From contig URQB01000001.1 in the NCBI GenBank assembly GCA_900549825.1, forward strand, positions 1 through 64,000: a stretch of DNA of 64,000 bases, in the 5' to 3' direction. The DNA is from an uncultured Oscillospiraceae bacterium. Lineage in GTDB: Bacteria; Bacillota; Clostridia; Oscillospirales; Acutalibacteraceae. Below are positions 26,195-34,468 of the stretch, one piece after another; positions within the stretch are counted from its first letter, which is position 1; the number at the start of each line of letters is the position of its first letter. Made by a program: the position numbers and the translations under genes. The notes under the pieces were generated by a model. It ran no database searches, had not been told where the DNA came from, and saw nothing but the letters and a program-made list of their open reading frames with translations.

Positions 26195-28024
26195 TTACGC
26201 CTCCAAAATCCGCATGGAGGATTCCTCCTCAAACTGCCTGCTGTACAGGTCGTGATAATACCCCTTCTTCTGCAGCAGCTCGATATGCTTCCCCTGCTCT
26301 ACGATCCGCCCGTCCTTCACCACCAGGATCAGGTCCGCCTGACGAATCGTTGAAAGGCGGTGGGCAATCAGGAAGGATGTTCTGTTTTGCAGCAGCTTTG
26401 CAGTCGCCTGCTGAATCAGCTGCTCTGTCTGCGTATCAATAGACGAGGTCGCCTCATCCAGCACGAAAATCCGCGGATCTGCGAGCACCGCGCGCGCAAA
26501 AGAGATCAGCTGCTTTTCGCCCGTGGAAAGGCGGTCGCCGCCCTCGCCCACGCCGCTTTCGTAGCCGTTCTCCAGCTTTTCCACCACCTGATCTGCCGAT
26601 ACGGCCCTGGCAGCGGCAATGACCTCCTCATCGGTCGCGTCCAGTCGCCCATAGCGGATATTTTCCATCACGGTCCCCGAAAACAGGTGCGGGTTTTGCA
26701 GCACATAGCCCAGATGGCTGTGGAGCCAGAGCTGGCTTCTCGCGCGGTAGTCTCGCCCGTCGATCAGGATCCGTCCCTCGGTCGGCTCAAAGAACCGGCA
26801 GACGAGATTTACCAGCGTGCTCTTTCCTGCTCCTGTTTCCCCCACGATCGCAATCGTGGAGCCGGCGGGGATCTTCAAGTTAAAATGATGGAGGACTTCC
26901 TCATCCCCGTCCGGATAACGGAAGGAGACATCGCAGAATTCGATATCGCCGCGGATGGGTTCCCAATTCTCCTTTTTGGGATGGAAAACGTCGCCATAGC
27001 GTTCTGCCACCTCCGGCCGGTCGACAATCTGCGGCTTTACATCAAGCAGGCCTGTGACGCGTTCAATATTGGCCTGAACGGAAATCGCCTCCGCGATCGT
27101 GCGCGCAAGCTGCTGGACCGGCTCAAAGATGCCGATCGCATAGGCGGTGAAGGCGGAGAGCGTGCCGATCCGGATCAGGTTTTCCCGCACCATCTGCCCG
27201 CCCCGTGCAAGGACGATCGCCGTCGCCAGCGAGCTGCAGAACATCACCAGCGGGATATAAATCGCGCTGAGCTGGGAGGAATGCACGGATGCCTTTTTCA
27301 GGCTGTTACTGACCCGCTGGAATTCTTGATCATTCTGATCCTCAATCACAAGCGCCTTCGAGGTTTTTGCGCCCATGATCCCCTCATTATATGCGCTCGT
27401 CACATGGGAGTGCGCCTTGCGGATCTGGCGGTTCCAGTGCAGAATCCGATTTTGAAAATACGCGGTGAGCCCCGCAATGACCGGAACCACCAGGATCACC
27501 GGCAATGCGAGTGCCGGGTTGAGCATCAGCATCGCCGCAAATACGCCGAGCACATAAAACAGCGCCCATAAGATGTCGATCAGGTTCCACGCCATCAGCC
27601 CCGCAATGCGGTTGGTATCGCTCATAATGCGGGAAAGGATGTATCCCACTGGCGTTACGTTATAATAGGAGAAAGACAGCGTCTGCATATGGACGAAGCA
27701 GGCGCGCTTGAGATCACGCCCCATGCTCATTTCCACGCGCATACAGCCGCGCGTAAAGCAGATCACGCTGACCGTCTGAAACCCAATCACGCCCGCGTAC
27801 GCGGCGGCAAACCATCCCAGGCCGGCGGAGGTACGCGCCTCGATAAAGTGATCGATTGCATACCGCTGAAACAGCGGCATCAGGATATCGATCGCCGCGC
27901 AGGCGAGATTGAGGGCTAAAATCATCAGGAGCGTTTTATGATATGGTTTCAAATAGGGTAAGATGCTTTTCCACACCGGCCATTCAAACGCCCGCTTATT
28001 GTAATCCTGTTCTTCATAAGCCAT
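26195..28024 (-). CDS. ABC exporter half-transporter, second subunit
   Basis: 609 aa, fused membrane and ATPase domains. Six membrane helices (about 25-325), then the nucleotide-binding domain: Walker A VGETGAGKSTLVN (near 405), signature LSTGEKQLISFARAVLADPRIFVLDEATSS with Walker B, and the H-loop in LIAHRLSTIRQ. The signature reads LSTGEKQ and the Walker B Glu is present, so this is the subunit with the regular catalytic Glu. It starts 25 nt after its partner, as in BmrC/BmrD-like heterodimeric multidrug exporters. The substrate is inferred to be drugs or lipids, not shown. Confidence 0.93.
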   Translation of the reverse strand: MAYEEQDYNKRAFEWPVWKSILPYLKPYHKTLLMILALNLACAAIDILMPLFQRYAIDHFIEARTSAGLGWFAAAYAGVIGFQTVSVICFTRGCMRVEMSMGRDLKRACFVHMQTLSFSYYNVTPVGYILSRIMSDTNRIAGLMAWNLIDILWALFYVLGVFAAMLMLNPALALPVILVVPVIAGLTAYFQNRILHWNRQIRKAHSHVTSAYNEGIMGAKTSKALVIEDQNDQEFQRVSNSLKKASVHSSQLSAIYIPLVMFCSSLATAIVLARGGQMVRENLIRIGTLSAFTAYAIGIFEPVQQLARTIAEAISVQANIERVTGLLDVKPQIVDRPEVAERYGDVFHPKKENWEPIRGDIEFCDVSFRYPDGDEEVLHHFNLKIPAGSTIAIVGETGAGKSTLVNLVCRFFEPTEGRILIDGRDYRARSQLWLHSHLGYVLQNPHLFSGTVMENIRYGRLDATDEEVIAAARAVSADQVVEKLENGYESGVGEGGDRLSTGEKQLISFARAVLADPRIFVLDEATSSIDTQTEQLIQQATAKLLQNRTSFLIAHRLSTIRQADLILVVKDGRIVEQGKHIELLQKKGYYHDLYSRQFEEESSMRILEA

Positions 28025-28049
28025 TGCCGATCCCTCCTTTCACAGAAAT

Positions 28050-29888
28050 TTATTCCGCTTTCTCCAACAGCGCCCTGTCGTCGCTGTTCATCTGAATCTC
28101 ATAAATCGAGCGGTAGATGCCCTCCCGGGCAATTAGCTCCTCGTGTGTTCCCCGCTGCATCACCCTTCCGCCGTCGAGCACCAGAATTTCATCCGCCTGC
28201 ATCAGTGTTGTGATACGGTGGGAGATGAGGATCACGGTGGCGCTTCCCAGCTTGTGCTGCAGCTCCCTGCGGATGGCCGCGTCGGTTTCCGCGTCCACGG
28301 CGGAAAGCGAATCGTCAAAAATCATAACAGGAGCCTGCTGCATCAGCATGCGGGCGATTGCAACGCGCTGCTTCTGTCCGCCGGAGAGCGTCACCCCCCG
28401 CTCGCCCACGATTGTGTCGTACCCGGCGGAAAAACTTTCTACCGCGTCATCCACGCAGGCAATACCGGCGGCAGCGCGGATTTCCTCCAGCGAAGCACCT
28501 GGCCGGGTTGCGCGGATATTCTCCGCGATCGTGCGGGAAAAGAGGAACGGCTCCTGCAGGACGATGCCAATGTTGCTGCGCAGGTATCCGCGCGCGATCT
28601 CTCTGAGATCCACGCCGCCGACTGTAATCCTCCCGCTGCCCTCGGGCAGATCGTACAGCCGGTCAAGCAGGTGCATCAGCGTAGACTTGCCGCTGCCCGT
28701 GTTGCCGAGGATGGCAAAGGTTTTTCCCGCCGGGATGGTAAAGGTCACATCGTCCAGCACCGGCTTCTGCCCCTCATAGCAAAAGGTCACATGCTCAAAA
28801 CGGATATCCCTGTCCATCGGCGGCTTCTTCGCCTGCGGCGGGTCCGTCTCCTCCTGCGCCTCCAGAATATAGCCGACGCGGTCGATCGAAACGCCCGCCT
28901 TGCTCATATCGGAAAGGATACGCCCCAGACCGCGAACGGGCCAGACAAGGGACGCATTGTAAGAGACAAACACCAGGAACTCACCCAGCGTGATCTCCCC
29001 CTTCACCGCAGTGACCACGCCTGCGCACAGAACGCAGAGGATCTGCAGACCCGTCATCCAATCGCCGATGCCCCAGTATGCGCTCATCAGCCGGCCAAGC
29101 CGGATCCACAAAGCTGCAAAATGGTTGTTTCTCTCGTCAAACCGCTCGATCTCGAACGCTTCGCGGCCGAATGCCCGCACGACGCGCACGCCGGTCAGGT
29201 TTTCCTGCACGGTGGAGGACAGTGCGCCCTCCGCCTCATCGGCCTTGCGGAACCGCTTGGCAATCTTCGCATAAAAAATCCCGGAATAGGCGGCTACCAC
29301 CGGAATGAAGCCGAGCGCGATCAGGGAAATTTTTACGTTCATCGCAAACATGATACTCATATAGAGGGCGATCAAAAATACGGTCCGAATGACCTCCAGG
29401 AGCTGGTTACATACAAAATTGCGAATCACATCCACATCGGAAGTACAGCGCTGAATGATCTCACCGGTCTGATGCTGCACATGCCAGGAAAAGGGAAGCC
29501 TTTGAATATGCGCATAAAGTCGGTCCCGCAGCGCCTTCAAAAAATTCTCCGTACCTTTTGCCAGCCCCATACGGGAAAGATACGTGCTCAGGCCGGCCAG
29601 GACAGATACCGCCAGCACTGCGCCGGCAGCTAAAAACAGCGCCGTCACGCTCTGCCCAGACACAAAGCCCTCCGGCAGGAGCCTTTTCAAAAAACCCGGG
29701 ATAGCAGCCGGCGCCCCACCGATGATCGAATCCACCGTGATTCGAATGATCTGCGGCGTCAGTGCATTGAAAACGGTATTCAGCATGGAAAACACCAATG
29801 CGGTGATAAACAGATGCACATTCCCGCGCAGAAAGCGGAGAATCATCCCCATACGCCTTCGGCTTATCACTCGTTTTTCATCTTTCAA
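28050..29888 (-). CDS. ABC exporter half-transporter, first subunit
   Basis: About 612 aa with a TTG start at 29888, 9 nt after GAGAGGGG; ATG at 29852 is the alternative. The open frame continues 5' through a terminator almost to the leader ORF, and that part is not expected to be translated. Six membrane helices start at MILRFLRGNVHLFITALVFS. The ATPase domain has Walker A LGNTGSGKSTLMH, signature LSGGQKQRVAIARMLMQQAPVMIFDDSLSAVDAETD and ISHRITTLMQ. The residue after Walker B is Asp-Ser (DDSLS) instead of the catalytic Glu, the mark of a degenerate site in heterodimeric exporters. It is expressed from the promoter near 30.3 kb through an attenuator. Confidence 0.9.
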   Translation of the reverse strand: MKDEKRVISRRRMGMILRFLRGNVHLFITALVFSMLNTVFNALTPQIIRITVDSIIGGAPAAIPGFLKRLLPEGFVSGQSVTALFLAAGAVLAVSVLAGLSTYLSRMGLAKGTENFLKALRDRLYAHIQRLPFSWHVQHQTGEIIQRCTSDVDVIRNFVCNQLLEVIRTVFLIALYMSIMFAMNVKISLIALGFIPVVAAYSGIFYAKIAKRFRKADEAEGALSSTVQENLTGVRVVRAFGREAFEIERFDERNNHFAALWIRLGRLMSAYWGIGDWMTGLQILCVLCAGVVTAVKGEITLGEFLVFVSYNASLVWPVRGLGRILSDMSKAGVSIDRVGYILEAQEETDPPQAKKPPMDRDIRFEHVTFCYEGQKPVLDDVTFTIPAGKTFAILGNTGSGKSTLMHLLDRLYDLPEGSGRITVGGVDLREIARGYLRSNIGIVLQEPFLFSRTIAENIRATRPGASLEEIRAAAGIACVDDAVESFSAGYDTIVGERGVTLSGGQKQRVAIARMLMQQAPVMIFDDSLSAVDAETDAAIRRELQHKLGSATVILISHRITTLMQADEILVLDGGRVMQRGTHEELIAREGIYRSIYEIQMNSDDRALLEKAE

Positions 29889-29978
29889 ATCATTCAACCC
29901 CTCTCTTTGACCGGAAACCCGTTTCTCCTTCCGCCCTGCCGGGCTGGAAAGAACGGGTTCCTCATCCTCACCTCTTCC

Positions 29979-30021
29979 AAAAAATGAAAAAAGCATCCCT
30001 GAAACAATCAGGGATGCTTTG
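29979..30021 (-). terminator. Attenuator terminator ahead of the ABC exporter genes
   Basis: Minus strand: AAGCATCCCTGA (30019-30008), loop TTGTT, TCAGGGATGCTT (30002-29991), then TTTTTTCATTTTTT. A strong Rho-independent terminator inside the 5' leader, 40 nt after the leader ORF stop and about 90 nt before the first exporter gene. Its 5' arm (30021-30008) can instead pair with 30124-30110, inside the leader ORF. Confidence 0.88.
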
Positions 30022-30061
30022 CAGCCGCGATTCTTGATGAGACCTCGATCCAAAACGCCCC

Positions 30062-30223
30062 TTATGGAGGAGTCGTCTCGACCGAAATCCTCTTCAGAAG
30101 AAAGGCGGGCAAAACAGCCACTGACTGTGCAAGCGTGCGCGCATTGGCCCCATGCGCCTCAACAGATGCATAATTCCACCCATATGTCCCCAGCAACACG
30201 TTGCGATCCATACGGTTTGTCAT
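30062..30223 (-). CDS. Leader peptide of the ABC exporter operon (BmrB-like arrangement)
   Basis: 53 aa, ATG at 30223 behind AAGGAGG with 8-nt spacing, TAA at 30062-30064. It starts MTNRMDRNVLLGTYGWNYAS, has no signal peptide or membrane segment, and ends SVETTPP. It lies about 42 nt after a strong promoter and just before a terminator. Codons 34-38 (TCAGTGGCTGTTTTG) are complementary, with one bulge and one mismatch, to the terminator's 5' arm, so a ribosome paused before codon 34 would favour an antiterminator. B. subtilis bmrB-bmrC-bmrD has the same layout and responds to ribosome-targeting antibiotics. I infer the same role; peptide similarity to BmrB was not tested. Confidence 0.75.
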   Translation of the reverse strand: MTNRMDRNVLLGTYGWNYASVEAHGANARTLAQSVAVLPAFLLKRISVETTPP

Positions 30224-30271
30224 GCCACCCGCCTCCTTTCGTAAAGTCTCTTTGGAAAAAGCTGTGGGTTT

Positions 30272-30300
30272 AGTATACCTTCCATCCCCATGGAAGTCAA
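30272..30300 (-). promoter_or_regulatory. ABC exporter operon promoter with an operator-like spacer
   Basis: Minus strand: TTGACT (30300-30295), a 17-bp spacer and TATACT (30277-30272). The spacer holds a perfect inverted repeat CTTCCAT-GGGG-ATGGAAG (30279-30296), a likely repressor or activator site. Confidence 0.75.
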
Positions 30301-30358
30301 GAACAAATTTTAATTCTTTTTATAAAATTAATTGTTTGTTTTGGCCATTCGAATGTAT

Positions 30359-30390
30359 CAAAAAAGCCTCCATTCTAAATGAATGGAGGC
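30359..30390 (-). terminator. csp terminator
   Basis: Minus strand: GCCTCCATTC pairs with GAATGGAGGC around a 5-nt loop, then TTTTTT. It lies 13 nt after the cold-shock gene stop. Confidence 0.92.
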
Positions 30391-30403
30391 AATGTTCGGT
30401 TTC

Positions 30404-30619
30404 TTAGCCAACAATCTGCACGTTTGCAGCGCGAAGCTTGCTGCTGTCCTTGGGGTCAGGCTCCGTGTCAAACGTGACCTTCTGGCCCTCGGCAAGGGTT
30501 TTATAGCCATCCGCCTGAATGGCTGAAAAATGCACGAATACGTCCTCGCCGCCGTCGTCATTCGAGATGAAGCCGTAGCCCTTCTCCGCGTTGAACCATT
30601 TCACTGTACCGTTATTCAT
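30404..30619 (-). CDS. Cold-shock protein (CspA family RNA chaperone)
   Basis: 71 aa. A single OB-fold that binds single-stranded RNA/DNA and melts mRNA structure. Both RNA-binding motifs are present: KWFNAEKGYGFI (RNP1, about 7-18) and VFVHFSAI (RNP2, about 28-35). The start is the ATG at 30619 behind GGGAGG; the in-frame codons upstream precede the ribosome site. The leader is about 120 nt, the long-UTR arrangement typical of cold-induced csp genes. Confidence 0.96.
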   Translation of the reverse strand: MNNGTVKWFNAEKGYGFISNDDGGEDVFVHFSAIQADGYKTLAEGQKVTFDTEPDPKDSSKLRAANVQIVG

Positions 30620-30735
30620 AAACCTAGTACCTCCCAAAATAATTTGTATCCGAGCTTGCACCAAAAAAAAATCACATCCCTGTAAACCATCAAACGGACA
30701 ATGACTTACAAAAAATGTGAGATCAATGCGTGTCT

Positions 30736-30778
30736 TAGAATACTATTCTAGTATAACGCGGGCATTTCATAAAGTCAA
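30736..30778 (-). promoter_or_regulatory. csp promoter with a palindrome at the start site
   Basis: Minus strand: TTGACT (30778-30773), a 17-bp spacer and TATACT (30755-30750). Immediately after the -10 comes the perfect palindrome TAGAATACTATTCTA (30750-30736), covering the expected transcription start near 30743. It can be an operator or a 5'-terminal RNA hairpin. The 30620-30735 leader has an A-rich tract but no gene. Confidence 0.75.
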
Positions 30779-30841
30779 GCTATTTTCCCATGTGATTGAA
30801 GTAAGTTTCTGCCTTTTCCCACGGGAAACATCAGCAACGAC

Positions 30842-30871
30842 TTGTTTTTTCCTGTACAAGTGGGTTATAAT
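30842..30871 (+). promoter_or_regulatory. Promoter of the LCP-like/transglutaminase/fol cluster
   Basis: TTGTTT (30842-30847), an 18-bp spacer and TATAAT (30866-30871), about 55 bp before the first ATG. No other promoter or terminator was seen before folK, so it may drive all six genes. Confidence 0.6.
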
Positions 30872-30924
30872 GAATAAGACTGCTCAAGCGGCATAAAAGG
30901 ACTCCGACGGGAGGAGGCATGCGT

Positions 30925-31830
30925 ATGGGCCGTTTTCGCCGTGAAAAGAAAAAATCTTTGAAGTTTACGACAGAAGAATATCAGAAAAAGAAACGGGTCC
31001 GGCTTTTTCTACTCGCGTTTTTTTCTTTTGTGATCGTTTTTGGAGGGCTTTCCCTCTTTATTCTGGGATACACCTCGGGATTTGATCTGGATAAAATGAT
31101 CGGCAAACCGGGCAATGCAGAGACGGGGGCTTCTGATGAAGCAGTAACCGTATTACCGGAAATCAGTGGCAGGGCTACCTTCCTGCTCGCCTGCGGCTCG
31201 GATGACGGCAACACGCTATATCTGACCGCTCTGGTCGGCGTTGACCTGGATCAGCAGCTTTTTTCCGTTTATATGCTGGACCCGGAGGCTCAGGCCAAGG
31301 CCGGTGCCCGCAGCGTTTCCCTGCAGGAACATTACCGGTTGGGCGGCAGCAGGGAATTAAAGCTGGCCGTGGAGGAGCTTACCGGTGTTACGGCGGACCG
31401 TTATATTTACGCGGCAGAAAAAGGCTTCAAAACAGTGCTTCGCACACTTGGAAATGGTTTGGCTCTGCATGTCCCGTCCAAAATCGATTGCCGCGGGGAT
31501 GATTTCACGCTGCGCCTCCAGCCTGGAGAGCAGACGCTCAACGCGGACACCCTGCTCAAATGGGTGAAATATACGGGCGGCGGGGTGCAGGCACGGCTGG
31601 AGCGACAGGCGCAGATGCTCTGCGCAGCCTTTGATCAGCTCATCAGCGTTGAAAACATGCGCGATGCAGATCCGCTCTTTAAAGCGATCATCAATGAGGT
31701 AGACAGCGATATTTCCATGTTGGATTTTACGAATCACCGGGTCGATCTGGAGGTCTTGGCGCGTTCCGGCCAAAGGAAGCCTTCGGTCCGGGTTACTTCC
31801 GTATCATCGCTTTCCAAAGAGGGAGCGTGA
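30925..31830 (+). CDS. Degenerate LytR-CpsA-Psr (LCP)-like membrane protein
   Basis: 301 aa. A basic cytoplasmic N-terminus (MGRFRREKKKSLKF), one membrane span (VRLFLLAFFSFVIVFGGLSLFILGY, about 27-51) and an outside domain. That domain follows the LCP layout: ATFLLACGSDD where LCP proteins read ILLLGxDxR, then VTADRYIYAAEKGFKTVLRTLG, LRLQPGEQTLNADTLLKWVKY and ARLERQAQM. The Arg/Asp residues that bind the pyrophosphate (the RSD and PRD motifs) are missing, so glycopolymer transferase activity is doubtful. The ATG at 30925 is 7 nt from GAGGAGG; the ATG at 30919 is too close. It is followed after 10 nt by the transglutaminase gene. Confidence 0.7.
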   Translation: MGRFRREKKKSLKFTTEEYQKKKRVRLFLLAFFSFVIVFGGLSLFILGYTSGFDLDKMIGKPGNAETGASDEAVTVLPEISGRATFLLACGSDDGNTLYLTALVGVDLDQQLFSVYMLDPEAQAKAGARSVSLQEHYRLGGSRELKLAVEELTGVTADRYIYAAEKGFKTVLRTLGNGLALHVPSKIDCRGDDFTLRLQPGEQTLNADTLLKWVKYTGGGVQARLERQAQMLCAAFDQLISVENMRDADPLFKAIINEVDSDISMLDFTNHRVDLEVLARSGQRKPSVRVTSVSSLSKEGA

Positions 31831-31840
31831 GGGAAGGCGG

Positions 31841-33004
31841 ATGAAGCAATTGGATCATTGGAAAAAACGGGTTCTTTCTGCGCTGCTCTGTGTGCTAGCC
31901 GTTTTGCTTGCCGGGTGTGGCCGGCAGGGCGGGCCAGCTTCCGAGCCGGCGAATCTGCGCCTCTCCACCGCGGAGCTGAAGGGGCAGGCTTACTATTATT
32001 ATCACTGCCTCAACGAAACGGAGCAGGAAGCTTACGGCAGGATCTTCCGCCAGATCAGAAACCATCCGGAACGGATTGAAATTCCGCCCCTGAACAGGGA
32101 AGCGCTTTTGAAGGTTTTTCAGGCGGTTTCGTATGACAACCCGGAAATTCTCTGTATGGGCGGCTCCTGCCAGCTGGTAACGCAGGCGGGAAAAAGCTAC
32201 TTTGTCCCTTCCTACCATTGTGGTGTGGAGGAATGTACGAAAATAACAGAAGCGCTTTTAGAAGAAACCCGCCAGATCTGCGAAAGCGTACAAGGGAAAA
32301 CAGATTATGAAAAAGAGCTGTTTTTCCACGATTACCTTGTTGAGCACTCTGTCTATCATGAGGAGCCGGATGACTGGCAATCCTACACAGCGGCCAGTGC
32401 GCTTCTGAATGGGAAAGCAGTCTGCGAAGGCTATTCCCGCGCATTTCAGTTGCTCCTGAACCGGGAGGGGATCGGAAATTATCTGATGACCGGCTCGGCC
32501 CGGGATCAGAGCGGCCGGGTGGCCGGCCATATGTGGAACCTTGTTACGATTGACGGCGCCAACTATCATGTGGATGTCACGTGGGACGATCCGATCGGCA
32601 GCGAGTCGCGCGCGCCCAGTCATGTCTATTTCAACCTGACGGATCAGATGATTTCCGCAAACCATTTAACCTTTGAGCCGCAGATGCCCGGCTGCCATGT
32701 GACAGATGCAAATTATTTTGTAAAAAACGGCCTCTTTTTCTCCCATTACGGGGAGGATACGAGAGCAAAGATTGTGGAGGCAATCGAGCAGGCGGTCTCA
32801 CAAAAGCTCTGGAACCTGGAATTCCGGTTTGCCACCTATGAGGAGTATGAGAAGGCAGTAGCAGACTTGTTCGCAGGCGGGCGGATTTACCGGCTGCTGG
32901 AGCGGGCAAATCTGTCCGGGGGGCAGAGGATCCGAACAAACAATGTGCAATATCAGTGCAGCGATGAAATGCTTGTGGTGAACCTTACCTTAGAAAAAGG
33001 ATGA
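31841..33004 (+). CDS. Transglutaminase-like lipoprotein
   Basis: 387 aa. Lipoprotein signal with lipobox LLAGC (C26). The transglutaminase-like core has the full triad: C195 in GKAVCEGYSRAF, H230 in GHMWNLV and D245 in YHVDVTWDD, in the usual order. Such domains act as proteases, amidases or cross-linkers at the cell surface. N-terminal residues 50-150 are helical with four extra cysteines; residues 300-387 form a small C-terminal domain. Its stop overlaps the folE start (ATGATGA), so it is translated with the folate genes, which is unexpected for a surface protein. The substrate is unknown. Confidence 0.85.
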   Translation: MKQLDHWKKRVLSALLCVLAVLLAGCGRQGGPASEPANLRLSTAELKGQAYYYYHCLNETEQEAYGRIFRQIRNHPERIEIPPLNREALLKVFQAVSYDNPEILCMGGSCQLVTQAGKSYFVPSYHCGVEECTKITEALLEETRQICESVQGKTDYEKELFFHDYLVEHSVYHEEPDDWQSYTAASALLNGKAVCEGYSRAFQLLLNREGIGNYLMTGSARDQSGRVAGHMWNLVTIDGANYHVDVTWDDPIGSESRAPSHVYFNLTDQMISANHLTFEPQMPGCHVTDANYFVKNGLFFSHYGEDTRAKIVEAIEQAVSQKLWNLEFRFATYEEYEKAVADLFAGGRIYRLLERANLSGGQRIRTNNVQYQCSDEMLVVNLTLEKG

Positions 33005-33582
33005 TGAATATGGACCAAAAAAGAGTCGAAGCAGCCGTGCGCGAATTGCTTCTGGCCATCGGAGAGGACCCGGGCCGGGAGGGCCTGCTTGAAACACCGC
33101 GCCGGGTCGCCTCCATGTATGAAGAGGTCTTTTCCGGCCTGCAGGACGATCCGAGACGGCACCTGAAGATGTTTCAGGAAGGCCATAACGATGAAATGGT
33201 CATTGTACGGGATATCCCGATGTATTCCATGTGTGAGCATCACCTGCTCCCCTTTATCGGGCGGGCTCATATCGCATATATTCCAAGCGACGGCCGGGTC
33301 ATCGGCCTTTCAAAGCTCGCGCGGATCGTCGACTGCTTTGCAAAGCGGCCGCAGCTTCAGGAGCGCCTCACCTCTCAGGTGGCAGATTTCCTGTTTGAAG
33401 AGCTTGCGCCGCAGGGCGTAGCGGTGATTATGGAGGCGGAGCACTTATGCATGACGATGCGGGGCGCCCGGGCGGCCGGTGCCTTGACGCAGACCTCCGC
33501 CCTGCGCGGCAGGATGCGCAGCGATGCCAAAACACGCGCGGAGGTTCTATCCCTTTTGCGGGATGGGCGTTCCGTACTATAA
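33001..33582 (+). CDS. folE: GTP cyclohydrolase I
   Basis: 193 aa. Converts GTP to 7,8-dihydroneopterin triphosphate, the first step of folate synthesis. Seen: EDPGREGLLETPRRVASMYEE, the zinc/catalytic block YSMCEHHLLPFIGRAHIAY, VIGLSKLARIVDCFAKRPQ and AEHLCMTMRGAR with the second zinc Cys. The start ATG overlaps the preceding stop by 4 nt. It heads the folE-folP-folB-folK set. Confidence 0.97.
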   Translation: MMNMDQKRVEAAVRELLLAIGEDPGREGLLETPRRVASMYEEVFSGLQDDPRRHLKMFQEGHNDEMVIVRDIPMYSMCEHHLLPFIGRAHIAYIPSDGRVIGLSKLARIVDCFAKRPQLQERLTSQVADFLFEELAPQGVAVIMEAEHLCMTMRGARAAGALTQTSALRGRMRSDAKTRAEVLSLLRDGRSVL

Positions 33583-33604
33583 AAATTGGTAAGGAGTTTT
33601 TAGA

Positions 33605-34468
33605 TTGGATATATTCTGCGGGGAAGGCTTTTGCCTTCCGTTAGGGAAACGCACCTATACGATGGGCATTCTCAATGTGACGCCAGATTCTTTTTCAGAC
33701 GGAGGCAAATGGTTCGACCCGGATGCCGCGGCCGCCCATGCGCTTGAAATGCAGTCACAGGGAGCCGATCTTTTGGACCTCGGTGCACAGTCCACGCGCC
33801 CGGGCCATACGGAAATACCGCCGGAGCAGGAACTCGCCCGGCTGACGCCTGTGCTGGAACGTCTGAGCGGGAAGCTGCACATTCCAGTCTCTATCGATAC
33901 ATATTTCCCACAAGTGGCGCGCAGGGCGCTGGAACTGGGCGCCCAGATCATCAACGACGTCAGCGGGACCTTCAGCGAGGAGATGGCACAGGTGATCCGG
34001 GACAGCGGCGCAGGCTGGATCGTGATGCATACAGGCGGTGGGACGGCTGATACACAGGAAGCCTATCCGGACGGCGTTTCCGCCCATGTCCGCTCCTTCT
34101 TCGAGACAATGGCGCAAAAGGCCGCGCGCTTTGGCATTCCGAAGCACGCATTATGTATGGACCCCGGCATTGGCTTCGGAAAATCCTATGATGAAAATCT
34201 GACGCTGCTGAGAGAAACGGCGCAGATGCGCCTGCCGGGTTACGCGCTGCTGGTGGGCGTATCCCGCAAGCGTGTCGTCGGGCAGGCCACTGGCGTGGAA
34301 AAAGCGGCGGATCGCGTGCTGGGCACGGTTGCAGCAAATGTGGCGGCGATTGCAGGCGGATGCGACATTCTTCGCGTGCACGATGTATTAGAATGCGTGG
34401 AGAGTGCGAAAATGGCCGATGCCATTTTCCGCCGGCCCACAAAAGGAGACGGCGTATCATATGGATAA
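33605..34468 (+). CDS. folP: Dihydropteroate synthase
   Basis: 287 aa. Joins hydroxymethyl-dihydropterin pyrophosphate and p-aminobenzoate; the target of sulfonamides. Family signatures: MGILNVTPDSFSDGG, GADLLDLGAQSTRPG, SIDTYFPQVA, IINDVSGTF, CMDPGIGFGKS and VGVSRKR, then the C-terminal HDV motif (LRVHDVLE). The start is TTG at 33605, 7 nt after AAGGAG; the next ATG would remove part of the first strand. Confidence 0.95.
   Translation: MDIFCGEGFCLPLGKRTYTMGILNVTPDSFSDGGKWFDPDAAAAHALEMQSQGADLLDLGAQSTRPGHTEIPPEQELARLTPVLERLSGKLHIPVSIDTYFPQVARRALELGAQIINDVSGTFSEEMAQVIRDSGAGWIVMHTGGGTADTQEAYPDGVSAHVRSFFETMAQKAARFGIPKHALCMDPGIGFGKSYDENLTLLRETAQMRLPGYALLVGVSRKRVVGQATGVEKAADRVLGTVAANVAAIAGGCDILRVHDVLECVESAKMADAIFRRPTKGDGVSYG

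Noticed and set aside
29889..30053. N-terminal extension of the first ABC exporter subunit
   Set aside because: The frame is open, but it spans the attenuator terminator and lacks a ribosome site. The membrane domain starts only at about 29.85 kb.
30872..33000. THF riboswitch controlling the fol operon
   Set aside because: No matching leader is visible. The fol genes are translationally coupled to upstream genes with a short leader.
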